Assembly (NCBI RefSeq): GCF_022812285.1
Contig: NZ_CP093300.1
Span: 4,464,001 to 4,528,000 of the forward strand
Origin: Alkalihalobacillus sp. LMS39
GTDB taxonomy: Bacteria > Bacillota > Bacilli > Bacillales > Bacillaceae_F
Length of the DNA stretch: 64,000 bases
Direction: 5' to 3'
The position numbers and the translations under genes were made by a program. Below are positions 48,153 to 56,745 of this stretch, one piece after another (position 1 is the stretch's first letter; every line of letters begins with the position of its first letter). A model generated the notes under the pieces. That model was not told the DNA's origin. It saw only the letters and a program-made list of their open reading frames with translations, and did not search any database.

Positions 48153-48935
48153 ATGAAGTTGAAAAACATTATTTTGATTAGTACTGTTATTATTTGCATT
48201 GGTATACTAGGCTTTAGCCATTATCAATATAATCAAAAATTAAAATCCATAGCTGAGGAAGCGCAGCATTTTGTTCAACCTACATATCCGCAAACTTCAG
48301 CCGATATTGAGGAAGAAGGAACAAGCAGTGAAAAGGTTGCCGTCTCTGGCCTAATAGGCAAAACTTTAAAAGATACAGAAGACGAAGAAACCATTTCAAT
48401 GACTATTTTTGGTTCTGTTTCACTAGGGAATCCTGAGAATTCTGATACTGGATGGCCTTACCTTCTTTCTACTGACATTAAAGAGCAGATTGGAGAAGAA
48501 AAACTAAAAACTACGGTCATTAATGTGAACCGAGCTTCTTCACTTGATGTTTATAATGGAGACTATTTGTCTGCTGTTATTGATAGTCAACCTGACATTT
48601 TAATTATTGAACCATTCATTTTGAACGACAACGGCATTGTTAGAATAGAAGATACGTTATTCGTATTAGAACACATCCTTACTATAGTTAGTAAAGAGTT
48701 AGAAGACACCGAAATTCTTATCACTCCACCAAACCCGGTAGAAGGTGCGGTATTTTACATTTCTCAAGTCGAAGCAGTCGAAGAGTTTGTTCAATCAAAA
48801 GGCTATTCATTTGTTGACCACTGGAACGCTTGGCCTGATGAGAGTGACCTTCCCGATTACTTAGATAACAACCGACCAAACGGCGATGGTCACCAAGTTT
48901 GGGCTGATTTTATGTATGACTATTTAACGAAATAA
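48153..48935 (+). CDS. SGNH-hydrolase-like exported protein, degenerate active site
   Basis: 260 residues. N-terminal membrane segment (4-22), acidic linker, then an SGNH-like core: IFGSVSLGN at the place of the usual GDS block, VINVNRASS, PDILIIEPFILNDNG (block III-like), and NGDGHQVWADF matching the final D-x-H block. The nucleophile position is not a clear GDS, so activity is uncertain. It may deacylate or acylate wall polymers or be a non-catalytic relative. ATG at 48153 is used because AGGTGG is five bases upstream; a GTG at 48144 overlaps that site. Confidence 0.65.
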   Translation: MKLKNIILISTVIICIGILGFSHYQYNQKLKSIAEEAQHFVQPTYPQTSADIEEEGTSSEKVAVSGLIGKTLKDTEDEETISMTIFGSVSLGNPENSDTGWPYLLSTDIKEQIGEEKLKTTVINVNRASSLDVYNGDYLSAVIDSQPDILIIEPFILNDNGIVRIEDTLFVLEHILTIVSKELEDTEILITPPNPVEGAVFYISQVEAVEEFVQSKGYSFVDHWNAWPDESDLPDYLDNNRPNGDGHQVWADFMYDYLTK

Positions 48936-48939
48936 GTGC

Positions 48940-48978
48940 AAAAAACCAGTCTCTCTTTGGATGAGGTGCTGGTTTTTT
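48940..48978 (+). terminator. terminator after SGNH-like gene
   Basis: AAAAAACCAG (48940-48949) pairs with CTGGTTTTTT (48969-48978). Confidence 0.85.
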
Positions 48979-49006
48979 CTTGTTGGCATGAGTGGGATGT
49001 TTCTAA

Positions 49007-49185
49007 CTGACATCTGTTCCGCTATTTTACTAAAAACAAAGCATTTTCAGACCCGTTCGGACATCCATTCCGTTAATTACCCTAGAATCGGCTCTCCTCA
49101 ACACAAAAACTGCAAATAACGGAACCAATGTCCGATAGCGCAAGGAAAACCTTAAATTCACCTCCATTAGCGGAACAGATGTCCT
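49007..49185. repeat. four-site intergenic element E4
   Basis: Sites at 49007 (CTGACATCTGTTCCG), 49058 (forward), 49120 and 49171 (inverted). Spacings 51, 62, 51. It ends about 95 bp before the next start codon. Confidence 0.94.
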
Positions 49186-49280
49186 TTGCGAAAAAGCTTG
49201 CCCCTATTTTTACACTCATATCGTCGTCGTACAAGAATACAATGATTATGAAGTACAACCTTTTCAAAGGAGCAGACATT

Positions 49281-49739
49281 ATGAGACAAAACACATTTCC
49301 CGTAAAAGGTTTAGCCATACTCATTGGAGGAATTTCACTTATCCTTCTCGTCATGTTTCTCATCCCATCCGATTCACAACAAGCCAAGAAAACCATTCAA
49401 CAATTTTATAAACATGAGCAACAATGGGATTTTATTTCCGCCTGGAATTTATTCCACCCAAAAATGCAAGACCGTTTCTCGAAACCTAGCTATTTACAAA
49501 ACCGCTCTCATATTTTTATGGATCATTTTGGAGTTGATTCCTTTTCATTTTCTTTAGATAATCCAAAAAAAGTCACCGATTGGACGATGACTACAGACGG
49601 TGAAGTTTTTGAAGTTGTTTACAAAGTAACCGTTACAAAAGAGTATAAGGGAACGTATGGAAATTTTTCCATTATCCAAGATGTTTACGCTACAAAAGAA
49701 GAAAACAACTGGGTTGTGTTATGGGATTACAATGATTAA
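49281..49739 (+). CDS. small membrane-anchored protein of unknown function
   Basis: 152 residues. N-terminal membrane segment (about 10-30, AILIGGISLILLVMFLI), then a soluble domain with a cystatin/NTF2-like look: KKTIQQFYKHEQQWDFISAWNLFHPKMQDRF, ending VYATKEENNWVVLWDYND. Such domains often sense or bind ligands outside the membrane. ATG at 49281 has AAGGAG eight bases upstream; the longer reading runs back through repeat element E4 and is rejected. Confidence 0.75.
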   Translation: MRQNTFPVKGLAILIGGISLILLVMFLIPSDSQQAKKTIQQFYKHEQQWDFISAWNLFHPKMQDRFSKPSYLQNRSHIFMDHFGVDSFSFSLDNPKKVTDWTMTTDGEVFEVVYKVTVTKEYKGTYGNFSIIQDVYATKEENNWVVLWDYND

Positions 49740-49742
49740 TAT

Positions 49743-49901
49743 TTATTTCACACTCATCTTATTGTTATCTATGTAGGGCGTCATTTTTACAACCATATCA
49801 TTAATGACAGTTTTTGCGTCGATTGATGGGTCTCTGGCTATCTTCTGTTTCGCTTGCTGTAAGATTTGTAACAGTTCTTTTTCGGTAAATCTGTTGTCCA
49901 T
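49743..49901 (-). CDS. small protein of unknown function, 52 residues
   Basis: Reads MDNRFTEKELLQILQQAKQK, then IARDPSIDAKTVINDMVVKM and a short polar tail. Soluble and mostly helical, no Cys. Supported by a near-perfect AAAGGAG seven bases before the ATG. It converges on the neighbouring gene with only three bases between stops. No family recognised. Confidence 0.65.
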   Translation of the reverse strand: MDNRFTEKELLQILQQAKQKIARDPSIDAKTVINDMVVKMTPYIDNNKMSVK

Positions 49902-50047
49902 GTTTGTTCTCCTTTTTCCCGTATTCCTTAAACAGGAATGAATCTGTTAAAATTGGAAGCACAATACAATTCTATTTTACTATATTACTACAAACTCTAG
50001 GAATTTTGGAAGAAAATTAGAATTTTCATTAATTTTATATATTATAA

Positions 50048-50084
50048 AAAGCAAAGGCTTCTACTAACGGGAAACCTTTGCTTT
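50048..50084 (-). terminator. terminator overlapping the end of the 55-residue ORF
   Basis: On the minus strand AAAGCAAAGG pairs with CCTTTGCTTT around a 17-base loop, followed by TTATAAT. The stop codon of the riboswitch-controlled ORF is inside the loop. Confidence 0.8.
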
Positions 50085-50231
50085 ATTAATTTCAATTTCA
50101 AGTAACTTTTCTTGATGATTATATGCGTTTTTAAAATATGAACCTTTAGTTTTTGTATATTTACATTGATTATATAGATACAAATTAATACGAATAAATA
50201 AAGAATGCCATATTTTTTTAATCGTTTTCAT
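50064..50231 (-). CDS. 55-residue basic protein under a c-di-GMP riboswitch
   Basis: Reads MKTIKKIWHSLFIRINLYLY, then a Lys/Tyr/Asn-rich part ending in EKLLEIEINKAKVSR. The first 22 residues could form an amphipathic membrane-associating helix; no family recognised. AGGAGG lies eight bases before the ATG at 50231 (another ATG two codons upstream is too close). A cyclic-di-GMP-I aptamer lies about 30 bp upstream and a strong terminator overlaps the end, so it is a complete one-gene transcription unit. Confidence 0.75.
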   Translation of the reverse strand: MKTIKKIWHSLFIRINLYLYNQCKYTKTKGSYFKNAYNHQEKLLEIEINKAKVSR

Positions 50232-50261
50232 AGACATTACCTCCTAAATTCAACTAGGAAT

Positions 50262-50340
50262 TAACAAGGCTTTGGTAACTGGCTGGCATACCCCTAAAGG
50301 CTTAGCCCCTATAGTTTTGCGTCACCATTTTTCAATAGTT
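50262..50340 (-). promoter_or_regulatory. cyclic-di-GMP-I (GEMM-I) riboswitch
   Basis: On the minus strand the aptamer shows GACGCAAAAC, TATAGGGGCTAAGCC, then GGTATGCCAGCC and GTTACC, the GEMM-I signature. A 7-bp closing stem forms between TGGTGAC and GTTACCA. Further on, TCCTA can pair with TAGGA of the ribosome site of the 55-residue ORF, a plausible translational switch. Identified by motif pattern, not by a covariance model. Confidence 0.85.
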
Positions 50341-50366
50341 TTGCCCTTCTCTATTCCAATAGTATG

Positions 50367-50395
50367 ATTATACTCATTTTATAATACCAAACAAA
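50367..50395 (-). promoter_or_regulatory. probable sigma-A promoter for the riboswitch RNA
   Basis: On the minus strand TTTGTT (50390-50395), 17 bases, TATAAT (50367-50372). It lies about 30 bases before the aptamer. Confidence 0.6.
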
Positions 50396-50547
50396 TTTCC
50401 ACATGATACTTTTGGACTATATTGGAGTATTTTGTCGAAACATGTCTTTGTTTTGTCTTTTACTGAAAGTTTGCTATGAAAATGTTCGTAATGTTATATA
50501 CCCGCTGGTAAAATAAAGTAAACTACATTTCTTTGAAAGGGTCTCTT

Positions 50548-50934
50548 ATGAAACTAAATAAAATCCATCACATTGCCATCATCTGTTCAGACTATGAAAA
50601 GTCGAAAACGTTTTACACAGAGGTATTAGGTCTTTCCATTATTCAAGAAAAGTACCGCAAAGACCGCGATTCCTATAAATTAGATTTAGCGGTCAATGGT
50701 GAGTATCAAATCGAACTTTTTTCCTTTCCAGATAGTCCAAATAGACTATCGTATCCAGAGGCTGTTGGACTACGTCATTTAGCTTTTGAAGTTAACTCTG
50801 TAGAAGAAGCGAAACAAGAATTAGAAGGAAAAAGTGTCATTGTAGAAGCGGTTCGGACTGATGAAACGACAGGCAAACGATTTACGTTTTTCTCTGATCC
50901 GGATGGATTGCCAATTGAATTGTATGAGAAATAA
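50548..50934 (+). CDS. VOC (glyoxalase-like) family protein
   Basis: 128 residues forming two beta-alpha-beta-beta-beta units: KIHHIAIICSDYEKSKTFYTEVLGL, QIELFSFPDSP, LRHLAFEV, FTFFSDPDGLPIELYEK. Metal ligands His/Glu appear at the usual four places (H8, E54-region, H77-region, E125-region). Resembles the YwbC/GloA2 group; substrate is unknown. ATG at 50548 is preceded by GAAAGGG. Confidence 0.88.
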   Translation: MKLNKIHHIAIICSDYEKSKTFYTEVLGLSIIQEKYRKDRDSYKLDLAVNGEYQIELFSFPDSPNRLSYPEAVGLRHLAFEVNSVEEAKQELEGKSVIVEAVRTDETTGKRFTFFSDPDGLPIELYEK

Positions 50935-50940
50935 GAAGAA

Positions 50941-50974
50941 ACCCCAAAAGGCCTGTTATAAACCTTTTGGGGTT
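50941..50974. terminator. hairpin between two convergent genes
   Basis: ACCCCAAAAGG pairs perfectly with CCTTTTGGGGT (50941-50973); T-rich on both sides but no long run. Likely shared terminator. Confidence 0.65.
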
Positions 50975-50978
50975 AGCT

Positions 50979-52490
50979 CTATCGTTGAACATAATAATCA
51001 AAATAAAACTTCCCATTTATCTCTTCAAAATACAACGTAAATCGGAAATCTCCATCATCACGACTCACATCTACACTACGCTCTGATGCCAATCGAATCT
51101 CAAATTCATAGAACCCTTTCATAAAAGCATCATCTTTATCAAATTCATAATTGAAATTCCATGTTGGGTACAGATCATTTTCCGGGTCGGGCAGTAGCGA
51201 TGAAAAATACTCTTGGTCCTTAAATGTCATCGAGTAGAGAAACATTTTCGCTGCCCCAACAAGATGCTCCTGTGCAAAAATTTCATCCATTGCATATAAC
51301 TCTGACTCATAGTTATTCAGCAAATCACCTAACGTAATGGATTGTCCTCCTGAAAAAATCTCATCGTACATCGCAAATAACTCTGTAAAGTCTTCAGCAT
51401 AACCAACTCCACCTGTATTCGCATATTGTTCCTCATACAACTGTTGTTCTGTTGCCACATTATCAAGGGTTGAAATACCAAGCCAATATTGACCCTCGTT
51501 AAAGGTAAAACTATATAATTGATTTCCAATAATACTATAGTAACCATCTACTCGAATTCCCGTCTCCACAGGCTGGCCACCAGTCGTTGGAATCCGATAC
51601 AACCAATAATCTCCGTATTCACTAAAATAAATATACTCCCCAGCTACATTCGGAGTGGAATACCCATATACATCCACTTGTTGCTGTGGTGTCAAATTCA
51701 ATTCACCATATCCATCAAGCGTCATGGAGCGAATTTGATTAGATTGAATGTAATATATGGTCTCATCGACCATTTGCATCGTTAACAAATCATATTGAAT
51801 ATCGAGAAATCGTTCTGTTTCATATTCCGGCAACGACAATGTTGCTTTCATTATCCAATCTTTGTGCCGTGGATGGTGGGTAACATAATATAACTGTCCA
51901 TCTTTAAATGTATATTGGTCGACCATATTAGCCATTTCTGTAACATGTTCACCATCAGTATTCATAACATACAACGTATAATCATGGTTCTCCATACTAT
52001 AAACTCGAAATGCAATCACATCGTCATAAACGAGCATTTGCCCTAAATTTTCATCCCCTTTAAAAAGGAGCTGCTTCTCTTCTCCATTCGACTTACTCTT
52101 CCATATATCCATTTGTTTCTGATAATAAACCCAATCACCAACAGCATTCAATTGAGTAATCACACCATCATCAATGGTTTTCGGCTCAGCCTCTCCTTGT
52201 TTGTGAGAAAATAAATGTTGAAAATCACTATAATACACAAACTCCCCACTTGCCGCAGCAATCCCTCCATTCATAAGATTGCCCACCGTGTTGCCAAGTA
52301 AACTAGCTTCTTGAACAACATGTTCACTTTCTTCAGACTCAACCTGTTCTTCCTCAATTTGAACAACTTCGACTGATTCAATTTCTAGCTCCGGCTGTAC
52401 CTGCTGTTCCACTATTCGTTCCGTTTTCTCGCTACTACATGCGGCTAGGAGTAACAATAAAGCTGTGATTAGTATGGGTGTTTGTTTCAT
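50979..52490 (-). CDS. lipoprotein with beta-propeller-like repeats (DUF5050 type)
   Basis: 503 residues. Lipobox LLAAC near residue 18, an acidic Glu/Val-rich linker to about 65, then repeated blades of the DUF5050 type (GGIAAASGEFVYYSDFQ, DWVYYQKQMDIWK, YTFKDGQLYYVTH, ETIYYIQSNQIRSM, AGEYIYFSEYGDYWLYRI). The last ~130 residues are a separate mixed domain. An outer-surface binding protein; ligand unknown. Element E5 lies about 125 bp upstream of the start. Confidence 0.8.
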   Translation of the reverse strand: MKQTPILITALLLLLAACSSEKTERIVEQQVQPELEIESVEVVQIEEEQVESEESEHVVQEASLLGNTVGNLMNGGIAAASGEFVYYSDFQHLFSHKQGEAEPKTIDDGVITQLNAVGDWVYYQKQMDIWKSKSNGEEKQLLFKGDENLGQMLVYDDVIAFRVYSMENHDYTLYVMNTDGEHVTEMANMVDQYTFKDGQLYYVTHHPRHKDWIMKATLSLPEYETERFLDIQYDLLTMQMVDETIYYIQSNQIRSMTLDGYGELNLTPQQQVDVYGYSTPNVAGEYIYFSEYGDYWLYRIPTTGGQPVETGIRVDGYYSIIGNQLYSFTFNEGQYWLGISTLDNVATEQQLYEEQYANTGGVGYAEDFTELFAMYDEIFSGGQSITLGDLLNNYESELYAMDEIFAQEHLVGAAKMFLYSMTFKDQEYFSSLLPDPENDLYPTWNFNYEFDKDDAFMKGFYEFEIRLASERSVDVSRDDGDFRFTLYFEEINGKFYFDYYVQR

Positions 52491-52615
52491 ACCTGCTACT
52501 CTTCCTCTCTTCGTTGTCTGAACATCAACCTTTTACCTAAAACTATTTTACTATAAAAGCATCCTTAACAGGTACTTTATTTTTTCGAATTGAAAAATGC
52601 AGGTTTTTTTCGTTT

Positions 52616-52794
52616 CGGACATTTATTCCGCTATTTTAATAAAATCGTCTCTTTTCTGTATCCGTTCGGACATCTGTTCCGTTATATAAGCTAAATTCAA
52701 AGGTAGTCACCCGATTTTCAGAGAGTAACGGAACAGATGTCCAATAGCATTCTCAAATGGACTATTTATAGGCTAATAGCGGAACAAATGTCCG
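52616..52794. repeat. four-site intergenic element E5
   Basis: Sites at 52616, 52667 (forward) and 52729, 52780 (inverted). Spacings 51, 62, 51. Confidence 0.95.
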
Positions 52795-52806
52795 TTCGCA
52801 CACATA

Positions 52807-52844
52807 ACAAAAACCACTAAGGTATACACCCTAGTGGTTTTTCC
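52807..52844 (-). terminator. terminator after pRiA4b ORF-3-like gene
   Basis: AAAAACCACTA pairs with TAGTGGTTTTT (52809-52842). Confidence 0.85.
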
Positions 52845-52846
52845 GT

Positions 52847-53971
52847 TTACCTTAACGACGCCCCACTTAATATGTGATTTATCATTTTCATATTAAAATC
52901 ACTATATCCCTGATCTTCAGCCCATTCCATCATATATTTGTGATCGGGATGGTTTGGATCTGACATAATTGCCAAAAACGATTCATACCCCGGTTCTCCT
53001 CCAACATCTTCAGGAGGGGTCCTACCTTCACCATCGAGGCACATCGCATGGTTGTATTCATAATCATCAACAAACTTTTCCACAACAATATGATGCTCCC
53101 AGCCGTCTCCGAAATCGTAAATGTACACAATCTCAGCTGGTAAGTAGTCAGCAAGAATTTCGTCTGTCTCCATTTTTTGCGGGACACCTACATCATAGCT
53201 TAACGCTTCTTCTGTACACACGAGATTAACAGTTGGCTTTCGCTCTTTATTCCGCACTGCATTCGTTATTGCTGTTGGCTGGCTCTTAAAGATTTGAAAC
53301 TCATGGAGATGATAATCGCTCCAGTCAAACACCTTTTGAAGGACACTATGTAGCTCCGGAAAAGAAATTTTTCGTGGAACAACGACTCGCCGCCACACTT
53401 TATGATTTTCTAAATTTAATGTCACATGTAACACAACAGCTTGTCCGTCAAAGATAGGAACACCTACAAGCTCTTTTAAATCTCTATACAGTTCTTTGTA
53501 TGGATCAATGAAATCTTTCCCATCACCAGCTAACACACGACTCCCTTTTTTGCCAACAGCAGGTTGGACTACAGCAGATGGAATAAGTAAATGTTCAAAA
53601 TAGCCAGCATATTCACATGCTTTATTTAATCTAGCAACTGACTTTCGATCTTTCGTTGTGGTAAATGTGATTTCTGTTGAGCGTGAAAGATACTCCTCAA
53701 TGACCTCTTCTTTTATACCCTCTTCAAGCCAAGTTTCTCGAATCGCTTGAACAATGAGTTCACCAATTTTCGATAAGTCTTTCGCTTTTAAACCGTGTAA
53801 CACTAGGACATAGCGATTGCTATCATTCATGAGAACTACCGTTTTTTTCCTTGCCATCGTAACTAGGTTTGCATGCCACGAAAGCAATGGTAGCTGTTGT
53901 TGTTCCTCTGTTACAGGATCTGGTTTTATTTTTAGTTCTGTTAATAGTTTTTTTGTACATTGAATGAGCAA
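52847..53971 (-). CDS. protein with DUF6933-like N-terminus and pRiA4b ORF-3-like domain
   Basis: 374 residues. N-terminal part (MLIQCTKKLLTELK, SWHANLVTMARKKTVVLMND) is DUF6933-like. The C-terminal half is the plasmid pRiA4b ORF-3/IS1096 TnpR-like fold (WRRVVVPRKISFPELHSVLQ, YHLHEFQIF, YIYDFGDGWEHHIVVEK, DVGGEPGYESFLAIM). These occur widely in chromosomes, role unknown. TTG at 53971 is chosen because TTGGAGG lies eight bases upstream and the start matches the neighbouring copy. Element E6 begins 25 bp upstream. Confidence 0.82.
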   Translation of the reverse strand: MLIQCTKKLLTELKIKPDPVTEEQQQLPLLSWHANLVTMARKKTVVLMNDSNRYVLVLHGLKAKDLSKIGELIVQAIRETWLEEGIKEEVIEEYLSRSTEITFTTTKDRKSVARLNKACEYAGYFEHLLIPSAVVQPAVGKKGSRVLAGDGKDFIDPYKELYRDLKELVGVPIFDGQAVVLHVTLNLENHKVWRRVVVPRKISFPELHSVLQKVFDWSDYHLHEFQIFKSQPTAITNAVRNKERKPTVNLVCTEEALSYDVGVPQKMETDEILADYLPAEIVYIYDFGDGWEHHIVVEKFVDDYEYNHAMCLDGEGRTPPEDVGGEPGYESFLAIMSDPNHPDHKYMMEWAEDQGYSDFNMKMINHILSGASLR

Positions 53972-53995
53972 ATGGAAAACCTCCAAATTTCATAT

Positions 53996-54174
53996 CGGAC
54001 ATATATTCCGCTATTTTACTAAAATCGTACCATTTCACGATCGTATCGGACACCTGTTCCGTTAATCAAGCTAAATCCAAAGAAATTCACCGTTGTTCCA
54101 CGACTTAACGGAACTGATGTCCGTTAAATTTCTGAATTGCGCCTTTTTTAGCCTAATAACGGAACAGGTGTCCA
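53996..54174. repeat. four-site intergenic element E6
   Basis: Sites at 53996, 54047 (forward) and 54109, 54160 (inverted). Spacings 51, 62, 51. Its inner spacer closely matches that of E7, in line with co-duplication. Confidence 0.95.
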
Positions 54175-54206
54175 CTAACACACAACCCATCGCTAAATTA
54201 TCACCA

Positions 54207-55181
54207 TTACAACGCTAATTCTATCAGTTGCTCATTGACGCTAGTAATATTAAATCTTCTTACCTTTTGACTTGGATCCAGCAACAACTCTATAGAGCAA
54301 TCCATTGGGGACCCGCCTTTTCCTCCGGTGCAAGTTGGATAGTTCACATCATAATCATCTATCCGTTTCTCAATAGAAATATGAACTTCCCATGTTGTAT
54401 CAGCATAATAGCAATACGAAATGTCTCCAGCTGCTAATACATCAGACACCCTAACTTCTCTTTCTTCATCTAAATTAGAAATAATAGACTCTTCGTTTTG
54501 TTTCCTCTTAAACTCATGCGAATGAACACTTTCCCAACCAAACAATATTTGGATGCCTTTATGTAAAGTTCTTAATGTCATTTTTTCAGGAACGACTACA
54601 GTTCTCCAAATGACAGACTTTTCTCTATCCATTGTTAACTAAAGAATTACAGCTTCTGGATTGAAGATTGAACCATCCACTAATTGTTCTACATCAGCAT
54701 ATAACTCTTCATTTGGATAGATATACTCACCTTCGTCATTCTCTACAGCTAACCGATTCAACGTTTGGGTGATTTCAAATTGGTGAATGGACGGAGCTAT
54801 CAACTGCCTTTCTCGTAATACGACTTTGGCATGATCACACGCCCTTTCTAGCTTCATATCCTCTTCGTCATGTATCAAAGTAATGTTGTTTGCTTTTGAA
54901 AAATAAGCATCAATTACATCTTGGCTAAGGTTTTCTTCAACTAACGCACTCCGTATCGCTTCAGTTATCGTATCGTTGAAAGAATTGAATTGTTTCGCCT
55001 TCATCCCAAAAAGTACAACGGTATATTGATTACTTTCATTCATTAAGATGATTGCATTTCGCCGCTCTATTTTTAAAAGAGTAGCCCGCCATAAATACAT
55101 CGGGTGCACCTCTTGAACTACTGGTTGCTCTTGTGGTTCTTTCATCTGTGATAATAGTTTAGTTGAGCAATGAATTAGCAT
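54207..55181 (-). pseudogene. second pRiA4b ORF-3-like gene, split by an in-frame amber codon
   Basis: Homologous to the gene at 52847. The N-terminal part (MLIHCSTKLLSQMKE ... FNPEAVIL, 180 residues) ends at TAG, 54639-54641. Reading continues in the same frame as LTMDREKSVIWRTVVVPEKM and the pRiA4b domain to 54207. Aligned with the intact copy (VVLHVTLNLENHKVWRRVVV), the TAG replaces one residue with no frameshift. An internal ATG at 54632 could restart a 141-residue fragment but no good ribosome site precedes it. Also shorter at the C-terminus. Probably a decaying duplicate. Confidence 0.8.
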
Positions 55182-55203
55182 TTCGACCTCTCTCCTACAC
55201 GTT

Positions 55204-55382
55204 CGGACATATATTCCGCTATTTTAATTAAATCCTCATTTTTCACTATCGTATCGGACATCTGTTCCGTTATTCAAGCTAAACCCAAAGAAAATCACCG
55301 TTTTTCCACGATTTAGCGGAACAGGTGTCCGATAGCGTTATTCGTCGGCCAATTTTAAATCGATTAACGGAACAGATGTCCG
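55204..55382. repeat. four-site intergenic element E7
   Basis: Sites at 55204, 55255 (forward) and 55317, 55368 (inverted). Spacings 51, 62, 51. Starts 23 bp upstream of the broken gene's start, as E6 does for the intact copy. Confidence 0.95.
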
Positions 55383-55444
55383 TTAGCCCCAATGCCGTAC
55401 CATGTCATGATACAACAATTCACACTAATTTTCCCCTAGTATTC

Positions 55445-56203
55445 TTACTTCCCCGCTGTCGCTTTATTGTTTTCAACCCTCATCATGATTAAAAACACAA
55501 CTAAAACAGCAACCATCTTAGCCCCATTAAGCATAATCTTCGTATCTTCCTCAAGTGCCGAGCGAGTAATAATAAATTCCGGCAAAAATAAAATGAGTGG
55601 TATGATCACCGCGACCCACGACTTACTCCATAATGCGAGTCCAACAAACACAATTATCGCAAGACCAATCCCAATAAAGCTACCAACACTTCCAAGCTGA
55701 ACTGTTGGTGTGTCATAGCCCCGGTTTAGAAAAATCAGTGCAATAAATAAAACTAGGGGAGTCGAGCCCACAACCCAAAACAAAAACCATTCTTTCGCCT
55801 TTCTAACTTTGGTACTTGCGACATTTTTAAATAAGATTGACGTAAATAACAACGACAACATGAATATTATCGGATATCCTACTAATTGGATGACTGAATA
55901 TTCAAGTTCACCGCGTATGGCGTCGCCCATGACAACATAAGAAAGGGCCCCTGCAAAAATAATCGGAATGTACTTCAGCAATCCTTTCACATCAATCGGC
56001 ATTTCTCCTGCTAGTTCTTCCATATACTCTTTCGGTGTCTTGCCGATGATATCCTCCACACTTTTTCCATCTCGCTCAGCTTCATGTAAATGATCTTCTA
56101 ATTCACCAATGATGTCTTCAATCTCATTTTCATTTTTGCCACTCGAGACTAAATACAGCCTTACATTTTGTAAAAATTCACGGCTTTCCACTGAGATTTC
56201 CAT
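55445..56203 (-). CDS. HAAS-domain membrane protein
   Basis: 252 residues. N-terminal ~75 residues form a HAAS-type helical domain (FLQNVRLYLVSSGKNENEIE, IIGELEDHLHEAERDGKSVE, IIGKTPKEYMEELAGEMP), followed by about six membrane helices. Such proteins are regularly paired with PadR regulators; here the PadR gene ends three bases before this start. Likely a membrane signalling or stress component; specific role unknown. Confidence 0.82.
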   Translation of the reverse strand: MEISVESREFLQNVRLYLVSSGKNENEIEDIIGELEDHLHEAERDGKSVEDIIGKTPKEYMEELAGEMPIDVKGLLKYIPIIFAGALSYVVMGDAIRGELEYSVIQLVGYPIIFMLSLLFTSILFKNVASTKVRKAKEWFLFWVVGSTPLVLFIALIFLNRGYDTPTVQLGSVGSFIGIGLAIIVFVGLALWSKSWVAVIIPLILFLPEFIITRSALEEDTKIMLNGAKMVAVLVVFLIMMRVENNKATAGK

Positions 56204-56206
56204 ACA

Positions 56207-56533
56207 TTATCCTTCCTCTCCTAATAATTTATTGACACTAGATGCAATATCACTCCAGCGCTTTTTAAATTCTTCTAATTCTTCATGTCCTTTTTCAGTT
56301 AAAGAATAGTATTTTCGTTTCGGTCCTCCAGATGGAAGTTCTTTTTGACTTGTCGTGACAAGCCCTTCTTTTTTCATGCGCAATAATAAAGGGTAAATGC
56401 TTCCTTCGCTCACCATTGTAAAACCATAGGCATTTAATTTTTCCATCATTTCATACCCGTACGTCTCCCCTTTACCGATAATAGAAAGTAGACACCCCTC
56501 TAATATTCCTTTTAAAATTTGACTAGAAGACAT
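56207..56533 (-). CDS. PadR family transcriptional regulator
   Basis: 108 residues, the short PadR type. Winged-helix core: LKGILEGCLLSIIGKGETYGYEMMEKL, VSEGSIYPLLLRMKKEGLV, PSGGPKRKYYSLTEKGHEELEEF. Usually represses its own operon. ATG at 56533 has AAAGGAG eight bases upstream; the longer reading to 56617 has none and would cover the operator. Co-transcribed with the HAAS gene. Confidence 0.92.
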   Translation of the reverse strand: MSSSQILKGILEGCLLSIIGKGETYGYEMMEKLNAYGFTMVSEGSIYPLLLRMKKEGLVTTSQKELPSGGPKRKYYSLTEKGHEELEEFKKRWSDIASSVNKLLGEEG

Positions 56534-56555
56534 TTGTTTCGCTCCTTTGTAACAA

Positions 56556-56576
56556 CTATCTTGTTTTACAATATAG
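56556..56576 (-). promoter_or_regulatory. candidate PadR operator
   Basis: A 21-bp dyad, CTATNTTGT-NNN-ACAANATAG, 23 bp upstream of the padR start, with one central mismatch pair per arm. Position and symmetry suit autorepression. Confidence 0.5.
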
Positions 56577-56745
56577 TGGCGTAAAAAAAGAACTGCATAA
56601 ACTATTTTGCAATGCAAGTTAGTTACAGTTTAGCATAGCAAGTTATAAGCTTCAAGCTAGTTTTGGTTATTTTTTCTAGAAAATATAGAAAAGGGCTATT
56701 ATGCCCCCTCCCCAAAGGCCGCTCTAATTGCTATTGGTTTCGTAT

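Noticed and set aside
52847-55181. Mobile element, because the domain is named after a plasmid ORF and IS1096 TnpR
   Set aside because: No transposase, terminal inverted repeats or target duplications are visible; this domain is common in chromosomes.
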